Shown here: positions 37,046 through 48,064 of the stretch, piece by piece
Layout: the number at the start of each line of letters is the position of its first letter
How positions within the stretch are numbered: the stretch's first letter is position 1
Source: Ectocarpus siliculosus
Taxonomy: Eukaryota > Sar > Phaeophyceae > Ectocarpales > Ectocarpaceae
Assembly: GCA_000310025.1 (NCBI GenBank)
Contig: FN649740.1
Coordinates: 4,243,546-4,307,545 of the forward strand
Direction of reading: 5' to 3'
DNA: 64,000 nucleotides
The notes under the pieces: model-generated
The model's input: only the letters and a program-made list of their open reading frames with translations
The model's database searches: none
Told to the model about the DNA's origin: nothing
Position numbers and translations under genes: made by a program

Positions 37046-38020
37046 CAGCAGCAGCGACAGCGACTACGGCTACGGCTACGGCTACGGCCGCAAGCACCAA
37101 TACGGCGGCGGAGGGCGCCAGCATGGCTACGGTGACAACCGCGGGCACACCAATTACGCCGCCCCTGCTGGCAGTAACGCCGGCTACGCACCGCCCACAG
37201 CCCCTCCCCCTTATACCTATGGCGCTGGCGGAACCCCCGCAAACTTTCAGGTCAGCAAACGCTACTGGATGTTGAGGGCCCCAGTTCCTCCGGCTTTGGG
37301 CAAAGTGCAATTCTGTGCGCCTTTTAGATACCCTCCGTTCAAAGCTGATCGCTGCGGCTTATTTATTCCATCGTGGTAGCTTGCCGTAGCCGCAGCTATT
37401 TAGCAAGTTGTCTTTTAGGGAGCGAAGATTCCGCTCTTTCGCTTTGGCCGTGTTGCCTTGTGCCCTATTAGATATCATGCTGACTGCAGGGAGCTTGTTT
37501 TCGGTCTTTGTCGCGGGTATCAAACGGGCCTTGAACGAGTACCCGCGGGCATGCATAACATACGCGGATGACAGCTACATTATGGGCGTTAACCCTGATC
37601 GCTTGAAGCAGAAGTTGGAGGAACACCTCCCAACGTCTGGGTAGTTCACTCCCATCCAGGTTTGTATTCACCACCTTGGGAAACCTATGGACAAAATTTT
37701 GGCGGGATCCTCGATAGTATGTAGCTCCGTGTCAGAGAGGGTTGCATGGTCAATGTGTTGATTTCACTCCCACAATGAAAGAAACCCTCCCGTCCTCCAT
37801 GCTTGAACCGTTCCTGCGTTGCGCCACCCTTGCGGCCTTGCAGTCGCCGGACTACCGCCCCCCCGCAACTGCACCTTCCGCGCCTCCGGTGTACCCGGCG
37901 ACGGCTTACCCGCCGGCTGCGAGTGCACCGGGACAACCGCAGGCTCCGCCACCGTACCCTGGCGCCACCGCGCCGCAACAGGGCGGGGTGTACTACAATC
38001 AGCACGCCAACAAGAGGTAG
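33049..38020 (+). CDS. C2-domain protein with Gly/His-rich N-terminus and Ser/Pro-rich tail, 7 exons
   Basis: A 536-residue protein. Exons: 33049-33304, 34580-34899, 35270-35380, 35756-35953, 36558-36776, 36921-37250, 37844-38020; all junctions are phase-consistent. Residues 1 to about 160 are Gly/His-rich (GGGLGNLGGLG, YHHGHGG), with one short hydrophobic stretch near LPWMGVLAATAVAGG. Exons 3-5 hold a C2 domain: LTVNVACAQNLKSV, QDPYVKAKLLVDG, NPSWARRNNFFTFYV, LEIYDYNTMSADKMIG and WWTVTSGGQLQASVF. C2 domains usually bind membranes, often with calcium. Here the first loop has Ser where an Asp is usual and the third loop lacks a clear DxD, so calcium binding may be weak (inference). Then come a Lys-rich patch, a Ser14 run, YG-rich and Pro/Ala-rich tails ending QHANKR. 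Similar layouts occur in plant and protist C2 proteins; the exact role is unknown. The ATG at 33049 opens directly into the Gly-rich frame. Confidence 0.9.
33305..34579 (+). other. Intron 1 of the C2 gene: GC-AG type
   Basis: Exon 1 ends CACG|GCGAGTG. The donor is GCGAGT, a good GC-type donor, and no GT donor nearby keeps the frame. Joining to the acceptor ACGACAG at 34579 restores a Gly codon in phase 1 and continues the Gly/His-rich sequence. The intron body contains open frames on both strands (for example 33862-34356 minus) but no recognised gene. Confidence 0.75.
37014..37054 (+). repeat. (AGC)n microsatellite coding poly-Ser in the C2 gene
   Basis: A run of AGC codons, with one AGT, in exon 6 of the C2-domain gene encodes about 14 consecutive serines. 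Length variation here would be in frame. Confidence 0.9.
37477..37644 (+). mobile_element. Reverse-transcriptase fragment (non-LTR/LINE-like) in intron 6 of the C2 gene
   Basis: The plus-strand frame reads SLFSVFVAGIKRALNEYP, then ITYADDSYIMG, then LKQKLEEHLP and stops at TAG (37642-37644). YADD is the catalytic palm motif of reverse transcriptases, and the spacing with a preceding hydrophobic helix and following Leu-rich helix fits the RNA-dependent DNA polymerase fold. Only about 55 residues remain; no fingers, endonuclease or flanking repeat is seen. The open frame starts at 37408, but its first part has no recognised domain. This is a dead fragment in the same orientation as the host gene. 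Confidence 0.7.
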
Positions 38021-39429
38021 CCCGGCAGAGTGTCTTGGAGCAAATCCCTTGGCGAAGCGATGGCAAGCGACGAAAGCGATCAACGGGAGTGTAGATGTAT
38101 ATATCTTGAGGCGGGACGTGGGACGGGGCCTCGTGTTGCGGTAGGGGGTCTCTCTTTGTGATATTTTACGGCAGATGTTCTTGAGGAGCTTCAGCTTCTA
38201 TGCTGCCTGAATGGGCGGTCTCGTTGTCACCATTATTGGGTGACCAAGTCAGACCGTTGTTGAGGGCGTCCCCCACATCACCCGCGATAATCCGGTGTTG
38301 AGACCAAGATCGAACCCGTCCGTGGCCCACCCCAGGCCGATACCAGCCTTTTGGAGATGGGTTTTGGTGTTGTTCGTGCCATGTGGGTTGCAGAAGGACA
38401 GCGTAGTCTCTGGTTTTCCATGTATTCTCAAGTTTGTCGACAGGGAAGTTATTGTCTGACCGAATCCCTGCGTGCACCCTTGTGACGTGAAGTACGTTTT
38501 GTTTCGATTGGGGAGTTGTAGCTTTCGGAGAGTAAATAAAACGGTACATGGGCAGATCGGAGGTTGGGGATTTTTAGGAGATAGAAAGGTTACGCTACAA
38601 AGCTGTATTATGTATGGGACAAGCAGAGTGCACGGAAGGCAGGTGGGCATAACACGTTGTAACTACCCCCAGAGCGGCGGGGTTTGCGGCGCAGCCTCGT
38701 CACATTTTTGCCCTTTTATCTGAAATGACGGTGGCCGTGAGGAGAGCATTGGCATTAAGGATTGCCTCCGAGGATTTCTGGTATTCTGTGTGTGCGGTAG
38801 GTTACGTTGTTTGGGGCGGGGTGTGGATTTCGCGACGCTTTTTGTAATGGGCGTATTTACGTTTGCGACCTCTTCCTTTGCGAAAGATGAATATTACAAC
38901 ACCCATATTGCAAATGCTTCAAGTGGTGCTACAGGAGTTGTGTGGGAGACTCTTGGTTGCGTCTCCGGGGCTAATCGTTTCTCCTCATTCTGCGAAACGT
39001 ATTCCTCGCCAACATTGCATCAACCAGGCAAGATTCCATGCCTTCCAATTCCGGGTCTATGTAGGCGACGCCTTGGCGTGCGCTATGGCAACCGCCATGG
39101 GGAGGGCCTGAACGGTTCTTTGCAACTGCGTCGACCGTCCAGTAGCTTGGGACGAATGCCTCTACGCGTGTGTGAATTCTCGTCGACAACATAAAGTTGT
39201 GAGATCGCCTCATTTGGTTTGGAGTCTTCCATGTGTAGAGCGTGTCATGTCTAGCTATTCTTACCAGGCGACGTATCTATTGGGGGGGTGAGTCCCTGAC
39301 CTTCTTTCTCAACGGATGACCACCTGTGTCATGAAAGTTCCACGCATCCATGCACACAGCACCGATCGCTGCATCCGATGCTCTGTACAAATGTATACAA
39401 ATCTCCCCGACGTAACCCCCTAGAACTGC
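38021..39429. other. Intergenic between convergent genes; nothing recognised
   Basis: The region lies between the stop codons of the C2 gene (+) and FNIP copy 2 (-). A 134-codon plus-strand frame (38790-39194) overlaps an 82-codon frame (38863-39111); neither has a recognised domain. Confidence 0.5.
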
Positions 39430-41962
39430 TCAAAAAGGCCATTCGACGGCCTCCGATTCTTCGGACGAGCCGCCCACAACGTGGATAGTCAAGCTCGCCG
39501 GCACATCGATGGAGTCTAGGTCCTCGGAGAAGCTCTGCCCCAAGAAGAGGGATTCCAGCGGCTCCGGCCACTCGTTGATATCAAGCGGGTAATCGAACGA
39601 ATCTCCCAAGTACAGCGCCTTCAGGTTGGCCGGCCATTTCACTTCGTGCAGCGGCTGGTCGAAGCTGTCGCCAAGGTAAACATAGGCGAGGCTAGGAGGA
39701 AAGCGAACCTCGTCTAGCGGCTGATCGAATCCATCACCCAGGCCCAGGAGTTGCAAAGACTCGGGCAAGTCTACCCGTGCAAGAGAGTGGTCCCACAGGC
39801 AGCAGAACTTCAAGACAGCTAGTCCTCGGGGAAGCCGTGTGTGCTCCAAGGTCTTGTTGAACCTGCAGCCGAACTTGAGGTACTCGAGATCTGCGGGCCA
39901 CTTGACACCACCAACATCCTACACGTAAAGACAACACACAAGAAGAGCCGGATAAGGAGGAGTCGAACGAACAATAAGGCGAGAATGACGGCAGGCAAAT
40001 GAGACGATCACAGCCGTTGTCAGAAGAATAGAAATGTTGGCAAGCTATCACATGGGCAGAGGTACACTAGAAATCACCGCTGAGGAAAGAATCCATCTAT
40101 TTACTGTAACACCAAGCACGCCCAACCATTGCTCATCATAGACTACACTACCCTTACCAAGACAAGCTGTTCATGGTACCATGCTCTTTCGCAACCTGAC
40201 ACTCATTCATAACACGTACCTGGTTGAAATTCGCCCCGAACTCCAACCATTGCACAGAGGACGGGAACGCCACCGACTCGATCGGGTGGTCAAACTCTTG
40301 GCTGAACGCGATCTGGCGAAGGCCCTGAGGCCACGATACATCACTGATGGGTTGGTTGAACTCTCTGCCCAACGCCAGTCTCTCGAGACCCACCGGCCAC
40401 TGCACTCCACACACCGGCTGGTCGAAGACACCACCAAGGGCAAGTGTCTGCAGTCCATCGGGAAACTCCACCCCGTCCAACGGCTGGTCAAAGGCCTCGC
40501 CGAGCCCGAGCGACCGTAGCCCGCGAGGGAGCTTCACTCCAGCCAGGGGCTGGTTGAAGCCGCACCCGAAGGCCAGGCTCTCTAAGCCGTCGGGAAACTC
40601 CACTCTGACTAGCGGCTGGTCGAATGAGCACCCGAAACGGACGTGCACCAGCGTCCGTGGCCACTGAACGCCGCTGAGGCTGTTGTCGAATTGCTTGCCG
40701 AAGGCAATCTCCCTCAATCGTTCAGGCCAGCGCATGCCGGTCACTGTTGGGTTGAAGCAATCACTCAGTGTCAGCTGCCTTACGAACACGGGAGGTACCC
40801 CGGGGACTCCTGCCGCTTTCCGGCTGCTTCGTTGACCACGTGCGTCTCGGCTGGCCGTCCAAAGGCGCCGGGGAGTCCGGGAGTTGACGTTGACGTGGAA
40901 TTCGGTCAACTCGCGACAGTCTCCGCAGATCGATGAAGAGGCCAGCTGTAGCTGCTTGATGATCGTGACGGATACCAACTCGGAGAGAAGAACAACCCTC
41001 AAGGCGGCCGAGAGGAGAGGCTGCGTTGGTGTTCTGCTGTTGGTGGTGATGTCAGCATTATCGTCTCTGCCCTCTGAACCGTCTACACCTGGCCCACCTG
41101 CATGCGTGTAAAAATGGCACGGATCTGGCTTTCACTTCCGGCTTGGTCAGATTGGGTGGTGTGTGATTCCGCTGAGCCACCGATGGACACCGGTAACTGC
41201 TCACAGAACGTGACCCTTTGACTCTAGATGGAGAATTTGGAATACATACAGTTGCGTGCACACCGCTTGAAAGCTACAGTGTAGCATGGAAGGGTCGTTG
41301 ACCCTGGAATTTCGTGAATGCTTGAGGGGGTACTGTATGAAGAGGACATTGCAGTGGAAATTGCGCCGCATCGGGGAATCACAGCAAAAGACAGATGTTT
41401 CGTGTGATGGAGAATGGTGTGTGTCAAGGATGCCTTCAGGAGTCTCGGGGATCAGCATCAATAGTTGTGTACATTGGGAGCAGCGTATATCCTGGCATGT
41501 TCGATGCGCTATGCCAGGGCTCGTTCACTCAGCTGAACTTTCCCCGGCCGAGCCCTCACACCGAAGAGCTGACATTCCAGGAGAGAAGTGAAAAGTCACA
41601 TCATCGCGGCTGCCATCCCCTAGACGCAACCGTTAGTAGCAACAGCAGGTTTCAAATGCAGGCAAGGAGACCAGCACTGCTCCTCTTCGAAGACGGAGCA
41701 CCCCTTGGCCGGTGGCAAATCACCCGTGCTTTTCCAGCCCACCCTCACCTACACGTGCGCAGGTCTTCATCCGGCGGCTGGATAGGCGCTGGCTTCTCCT
41801 CCTGTTCTTGAGTGGGATAACCTCCACGCCGGCAGCAGGTGTAACAAGATGGGATGCTGCGAAGTCAGGTGGCTCACAGGAGGAGAAAGACAAGGTCGAT
41901 GCAGATGGAAGCGAAGTGGCATCGTGAGGAAGTGATTCCTTGGCCCCTTGAGTGAAGTCCAT
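39430..41962 (-). CDS. FNIP-type repeat protein, copy 2 (3 exons)
   Basis: A 526-residue paralogue of the gene at 18.55 kb, in opposite orientation. Exons on the minus strand: 41962-41749 (donor GTGAGG), 41097-40220 (donor GTACGT), 39918-39430; joins are phase 1 and phase 0. Exon 1 ends in a stretch alignable with copy 1 (PPDFAASHLV versus PPEFRSAHHV, then IP and basic residues). Exon 2 opens with GGPG, then ALRVVLLS, IIKQLQLASSSIC and RTPRRLWT. About fifteen 23-residue repeats follow (FDQPLDGVEFP, FNQPISDVSWP, FDQPLHEVKWP). The extra intron interrupts a repeat exactly after FNQ; copy 1 has no intron at the aligned place (FDQ|D). The protein ends SSEESEAVEWPF. Role unknown; a protein-interaction scaffold is the likeliest reading. 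Confidence 0.9.
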
Positions 41963-43748
41963 GATGACCTCTTGCTACTTGAAATGCAAGGAGTGAGTTG
42001 CGGTCGCCGGAGCCTTCCTTCTCTCTCTAGGACAGAGATTCTTGCAGGCGACACTAGTTGTCGCAGGTTGAATGTCTGGGGAGAGAGTGGAGATGGAGTG
42101 GAGGGACGAATGAGAGTGAGACCGGAGGGGGGAAGAAGTGCGAGGGAGAGAGGGGGGGACGAGAGAAAGTTTGTGGGAAAATGCCTCTCAAACCAATATT
42201 TGAACTCCCGGTTCGAGTCTGCGTGGTGCAGTCAGTTCGTGACTGTTGTACGTACTTCGGCAGAGATTACCGCTCGCTTTCGAAGGCACGGATGATATGC
42301 CGGTCAATGTGTTGATCACTCTGCCATAGTGTACGTCAGCGACCCTGCAACATGTTGGAATCGAGGTAGAAGCAGCGATACGTACATACCATCGGAAGGG
42401 TCGCTGTGTCTGGGAACTGGGGACGGACCTGCAGCATGACCTTGGCAATCGGACAGGTCTTCCTTTCGGCCCCTTCACATCTTCCACGTAATGCAGCTCT
42501 AAACCACGGAGACGACTTTTGCCGCTGTGTCAAGTCTACAGTAGTCCGCGGTACAGTAGGAACCGTGTGATGCCTCTATTGTACAAGTCGGTTGAATTCC
42601 TGTCGTACGTAGTCACTCACGGCTCGGAGAGCAAGCACATTGCGCCGAATGACGCTTCTTCTGTGGGAAGTGGCTGGACCCCACCTTGAAGATAAGAGTG
42701 CCTATCAGGATGCGGCTTAACCTATGTAGGATCAATAGCACTACCTGTAGCGGTGTACCATGCTCACGTCCGCAGCTCTGGTTTGAATACGTGATACGTG
42801 CTCATTTGCAGGCGAGCCTTTAAGGCTGCTCTCTGCAACCATCTTGCTTGAGAGTCTAGACGAGAGCACGGTCCTTAGCGGGAACCTACCCACATTGGTT
42901 TCTTTAGGAGCTGCGCTCTTGAAACTTTCGCATTGAGTAGCTTTGTGGACGCTTGCGGGGGGGAATGTACTGCAGATGACAGCAGGAGTGAATCGAGATC
43001 GCCCCCGGTCAAGAATACATATTGAAATAAACCTGCTGAGGGTAGTCTCCGACGGGCAAGCGCATGATCTGGTTGCGTCTACACTGATGCAGAAGGGTGC
43101 CGGACCTTGGGCGAAGGCTGGCTGCGCACGGTGAGCCCGCTAATATTGGTTGATAGAATGATTGGAAAACACCGCCGTACATTCCCTTCGGATGCTATTC
43201 CCCAACATTCCGTCAAAGCCCCGGAATGACATCATTTTTTCCCAGGTTTGACGTTTCAATTACAGGGAGACAGCTGAGGGGAGATAGGCCATTGCTGATT
43301 CATTCCTGTATTGCGCAGATACGGGAGAGTGTTTCACAGACAAGAAGGTGGATGCTGATGGGTACGCGCACCCCTGTATTGTAGGCTGCTGAAGCGTCCT
43401 GCGTGCGGTAGCGTAATCGACGTTGCACACTTGTTTACGGCTCTCTCGACCTCGTCGTGGAACTACGACGGTAATGCTGTAGACTTGATCTCCGCCCAAC
43501 ATCATCGGCGTACAGAACTCAACCACTGCCGGTGTCTCGAAGGTCCGATGTTTCGATGCTCAAGTTGCTGCCTGTTTCGACGACGAAGTCACTACCCCAA
43601 CAGGGACAATCCATGACGGCAATAGCTTGCACGACAGAATACTCGCGTTTTGACATCAACTGAGGCGTCTCCATCCTGCAGGCTTGCGCTGAAGGGGCAA
43701 GTGATGAAGGCAGAAACAACGGAGCACGCCCCGGCTGGCATCATAATG
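41963..43748. other. Upstream region of FNIP copy 2; purine/pyrimidine-skewed tract
   Basis: From about 42065 to 42180 the plus strand is very purine-rich (GGAGATGG, GGGGGGACGAGAG), so the minus strand is a long CT-rich tract 100-215 nt upstream of the FNIP copy 2 start. It could be 5' UTR or promoter sequence. No gene is seen in the rest. Confidence 0.4.
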
Positions 43749-45560
43749 TCATTGCAGCCAGGCGTCCTTGGCAAGGTCTTCCTTGGTGTTGAGCATCATG
43801 CCCCACTCAGGCGTTCCCGGGAACGCGAGCGGGGCAGTGACGTACTTGGTCATCACCTAAAAGAGAAAAGAGGCAACATCGAGAACCAACGAAAACAATA
43901 TGACGGGGATCGAACACGCGCGGAGGACGTCGATGCCATTTCACGCGAAGCGATCACGTCACTCATTTCGTGTATGAAGTGGCAATAATGTGCAGTGAGT
44001 GACATCATCTGTAGACCAGGGGTACCAGGTCAGGTCCCCAGATATCTGTTTCGGGTGTGTGACCAAGCCATAGACCTTTCGGCGGCTCCGACTGGGGGCC
44101 TCGGAGCACGGAAGAGGCGGACGAGGCGGAACTACAATCACGGTACGGAGTAATCTAGGCGTTACCCCAACACTCTCGTCATCCTGGCGTATGAAAACCT
44201 CTGATGAAAAATGAATCACTGAAGTCGAGCTTTGCTCCGAAACTACAGGTGAGAGCCCATACCGCAGTCGCCCACTCAAAGGCGTACGACACGATATCGC
44301 CTTTCAACAAAACACCGAAGCGGCATTCCGATATTCCCTCAAAGCAATAGTCGTGAGTGGATGGCACACAGCCATGCTGTCTCAGCTTGCCGCCTTAGCC
44401 GTCCAGGAATTCGATACTGCTGTAATCAAAATCAAGCCTAATCGAGATTGCAGTTTTCCGATGCTTGTGAAAATTCAAACCTCGGATCCACGCAGCAGCA
44501 GGAAGTCAACCGCCTTTACCCTCGACGTCAATTTCTTCACGAATCCTTGAGTTCTACGCATATGCCCAAAAAGACACAGTCTTCCCTGTTTCTCAGGTTG
44601 CCATATTCGTGTACCTTCCCTGCAACGCACCTCCGGGATGGTGCCGCACTCTCTACCGGACTCAATCATCATCCTCCACGGCAGGGTGTCCCTTCCCCTA
44701 ATAGGGTCCTCGGTCGGACAAAAGCCCAGGTGCCTAAAACAATTGGGGAAAGGTCAAAGTATGCACACAGGAGAAGGTGATAGAAAGGAGACAAGGAACA
44801 CGAACATGCTGAAAGGGGGGGCAGTTGGCGAGGTGGAGGGAGAATCATCTGGTGAGGAGATCAAACAAGGAAACGGAACAACAGCGTGGGAAGGTGGAAA
44901 TCTTGGCACCAAGTAATTGCATGACACACGGGCCATGGGGTCAGCACTCTTGGAACCCAAAACGACAACGAGACAGCGGAAGTACGAGATTGACGGAAGC
45001 CGACCGACAACCAACCTGAAATCGAGGCTCAAAGGCCAGTCTGTCCCACACTCTTCATCTCGAATCCAGTTCAAACAACACAATGCAACCGGCTACTTTT
45101 TGGCTCCGTCTAGACTACATACTTCCCACATTTTCCTACCAGTCTCTTCATTTTCTCGCTGCTAGTCTATATTCCTCCTCCTCCTCTCTTTTATCTGCTT
45201 ACCCCCCTTGCGCCCCCCCCTTGTCTCTGCACGCCCCCCTTTGTCTGCTTGTGCTTCTTACCGAACATTCTCGGGCAGGAGAAGACCCTTCACCACCATC
45301 ACCGATGCTACGAGAAGCAGGACGTTGCTTCCGACGCTCCCGACCCCGCTCATTGCAGCAGCGGAAGATGGCCCGTCCTCCTGTCCTCCCTCTTCTGCTC
45401 CGCGTCCCGCCCTTGCACTCAACGCCGTTGCCGTGACACCAGCGGTGGAAGTTTGACGAGCCCCGCCGTCGCGGCTGAGGGTCGAGACCGGGTTCCTTTC
45501 GCTTAAACTGGCAGAAAACGTAAGGGAGGGTGAGCGGATTGTTTGGAGCAAGGGCAACAT
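43749..45560 (-). CDS. Small membrane protein of unknown family, 4 exons (model)
   Basis: Minus-strand exons: 45560-45262 (donor GTAAGA, phase 2), 44733-44631 (acceptor TTTTAG, donor GTGCGT, phase 0), 44337-44263 (acceptor TTTGAG, donor GTATGG, phase 0), 43856-43749 (acceptor CTCTTTTAG after a pyrimidine tract, stop TGA). The product is 194 residues from ATG 45560 or 125 from ATG 45353. The shorter form starts MSGVGSVGSN and enters a hydrophobic helix VLLLVASVMVV, then LLPENVRHLGFCPTED, PWRMMIESG, DIVSYAFEWATA and APLAFPGTPEWGMML, ending DAWLQ. The longer N-terminus is Ser/Arg/Thr-rich and could be a targeting peptide. Exons 1, 2 and 4 are the firmer ones; exon 3 has weaker splice sites and could be skipped without a frameshift. 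No family recognised. Confidence 0.5.
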
Positions 45561-45622
45561 CGTCGTCGCCAATAGGTACAGCTACGCTCGCTGAATCCCT
45601 TTAGATCCGCACGGTATGCGCT

Positions 45623-46194
45623 TCACAGGAGAAATGTCCGGAGGAAGGAAACTGGAAGCTTGTATTCCCTTTCCACTCCGGTGATCCAGAAGCGGAGCTT
45701 CGTGTACACTCCTAGGATAAGGACAGCAACCGGCAGTGATTCGAAAAGCTGTGGACAGAACGGTTCAAACGCGGCGATGTTACCTAATGCACGACGCGGG
45801 TTACAATTGTTCGAAATAGCGACTTCTGCGTTCGTCAGGTTTGCACCGGCGATGGGCGCACTGCTGGAAAATGAGGGACCTCGCCGTCTTCACTGGCGTT
45901 GATTGTCGTCTGGATGGAAACATCACAACACAAAGTGCTGGATACGGTTACCTACTACGCCGTGCCTCGCTCCTGTATTGCGGACATACGTGGTTGTGGT
46001 GCTGAAAGAACGGCAACGCACGTGCAGGTAATGTAGATTGACGACATTGTCAAACGCTCGCCGACAGACGGATCGGTGAGCATCGCGAGGCATGTATCCA
46101 TCGCAAACCGATTCCGATGCCGATGTACTCCGGTTGCCGTACAAAGCTCGCGAGGAGGAACAAACGACGGTGGCACCATCATTTCCCGTCCATA
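45623..46194 (-). CDS. Unrecognised two-exon candidate upstream of the 43.7-45.6 kb gene
   Basis: Minus-strand exons 46194-46022 (donor GTGCGT) and 45860-45623 (acceptor TTCCAGCAG, stop TGA) join in phase 2. Exon 1 reads YGREMMVPPSFVPPRELC and then MLTDPSVGERLTMSSIYITC. Exon 2 opens APIAGANLTNAEVAISNNC, reminiscent of a short pentapeptide-like stretch, then has a hydrophobic segment LPVAVLILGVY and ends SFLRTFLL. The gene ends only about 60 nt before the start proposed for the next gene on the same strand. An 80-codon open frame on the plus strand overlaps exon 2, so strand choice rests on splice phase and the hydrophobic pattern. No start codon is fixed; an upstream exon is likely. Confidence 0.33.
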
Positions 46195-47754
46195 CTTAGG
46201 CACACAACGCAAGGCGAGGGTTACACCAAAACGTAAAACCAGTAGTCAACATCCGTGAAAGAATCCTCGAGAGGGATGAAGGCACAAGTGCACCGGCAGG
46301 GATAGCATCAAAGCATTTCGAAGGCCGTCACGCGTACCCGCTAAGGCCCAACCGGCTCCGGTCCCCCATGACTCCGGCGCGGTGTAGAGAATCGCTTCTC
46401 GACGAGGGGACCACATCGACGACTCTCCCAGCAGGAACAACGAACCCATCAACTGTACCTGTTTCAATGGGGTGGGACAAGGGGACAAACACAAACAGGG
46501 TCGTTCAAAAGCACGGCAGTATTCTACGAGAGGCAGGTTTGCGGCCTGGCATCTCTGATGGTGAATCAAGTCTGGTCCTTCCGCGTCCTTCTCCGGATGG
46601 ACTAATCAAGCCTCCGCGACCGGTAAGTCTACAGTTAAGGAAGCGTGAAATCTTGCTGGGCGGGAGAGGCGTTGCGTGTGTGGTGGCGGCGGCAGCAACG
46701 GCAGCGTCGCAGGTACTGCACCGAGAATAGTTCGGGACATGGAGACGCTCCGTCCTTGCCGCTCTGACACAAACAAATGGCAGCCATGTGTACACACGAA
46801 CAACACAACAAGTACCTTTACCGACAAAGTAGGATTGTTGGCATTTTGGCAACTGTGACCACCATCGGTCCTAACCACCACACCTCATGCACGGCACTGC
46901 AGTTGCTCGTTGCCAAAGGTGGCTACAACATGTAGAACCATGGCACAGACAGCAACAGAGACCTGCTATGCTCCCTTCGTGGGCCAATCATGTTATCTGC
47001 AGATGCGGCCCTTCATCAAGGTTTTCTGCAACGAAATGTATGCATTCACTCCGTTTGTGTGCGCTGCTGCCTGTGGCTGGCTGCGGTAATACTGATGAAC
47101 ACAAAGTAATAGCTAGCCGCCGCCTTTGAGGGCGCACCAGGGACAAAACAAAAAAATCTGGCCTCTGTCCAGTGCTCCATCTTCTCTATTATCGATGCCA
47201 TAGATACGAAGTTCCAGAGTCAGAGAAAAACAAAAAAACCATAATAATTCCGACCAATTGCGAAGAACAACGAGATTCTGCAAGGGCCAGCTGCTCTGAT
47301 GGTTTACTGTAGATATCAACGGGGGGCGATAGTACAAGTAAGAAGTTCGAGAGCCCTCTGCGAGGAAAATGCTGCACCCTTCACGCGCTGTTGTATGAAG
47401 GTGCAGCACAGAGTAGCTGGGAGCTATGCGTGCAACTCCGAATCGGGGCCAATCAGTGAGATGAGCAAGATCGTACAGCAGAAAACGACTGGGAGCGACA
47501 GGTGATGTGCATGGATCAGGTATGGCACGAAGGACGACCATGAGCACATGAGAAGGATGGAGGTCATGTTCATGTGCGTTTGCACAGCAGCAGCGGCTGC
47601 ATTCCCTGATGCGCGATCATGTGCCAGATGACGCTACTAGATCACTCCACCACAGTACCTTCCGCGACTCGTGCGGTTTGAAATACGATGCTGTTGATGC
47701 CTTTGTGATTAGTCCAGTCAGTCTACCACACCATACTACGGGATGCACTCAACG
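46195..47754. other. Coding-like patches, strand unresolved
   Basis: At 46500-46622 a plus-strand frame reads SDGESSLVLPRPSPDGLIKP and ends at a strong donor (GTAAGT at 46623). At 46940-47087 a Cys-rich plus frame (MAQTATETCYAPFVGQSC) ends at CG|GTAATA, while the minus strand there is equally protein-like. At about 47425-47570 a minus frame reads MNMTSILLMCSWSSFVPYLI, strongly hydrophobic. I could not chain these into one gene. Confidence 0.3.
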
Positions 47755-48064
47755 TTACAGCTCCGTAACCTGGATCATCTCCCCCGCCACACCGTCTTGA
47801 GTAATCAACCTGCAAATTTTGCTGTAATGACTGGAGTGTGGTGCACGGGAGCCATTGCAGCCCCCAATAGCCTTAGTCCTGTCGGCGGCGCAAAGCGCAC
47901 ACGGCTTCCTAGTCTCCAGGCCTACCGGCTGCGGGCGGCACAGCAGTCAACGTATGCTTACGATGCATGGTATGCATATCCGATGTGTCTTCAACCGAGA
48001 AAAAATGCAAACCTGGGATAACTGAAGCTAGGCCCAGCCCGAGAGCAGCAACGGCGATCCTCAT
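47755..48064 (-). CDS. Small Cys-containing secreted protein candidate, 2 exons
   Basis: Minus-strand exon 1 (48064-48013) encodes MRIAVAALGLGLASVIP, a textbook signal-peptide core, and ends at donor GTTTGC in phase 1. Exon 2 (47921-47755, acceptor GGTAG) continues GLETRKPCALCAADRTKAIG and has four cysteines before a TAA stop. The product is 72 residues. No family is recognised. A later exon is possible, because a weak donor (GTTACG) lies near the end of exon 2. Support is the signal peptide, the phase match and the Cys spacing only. Confidence 0.37.
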
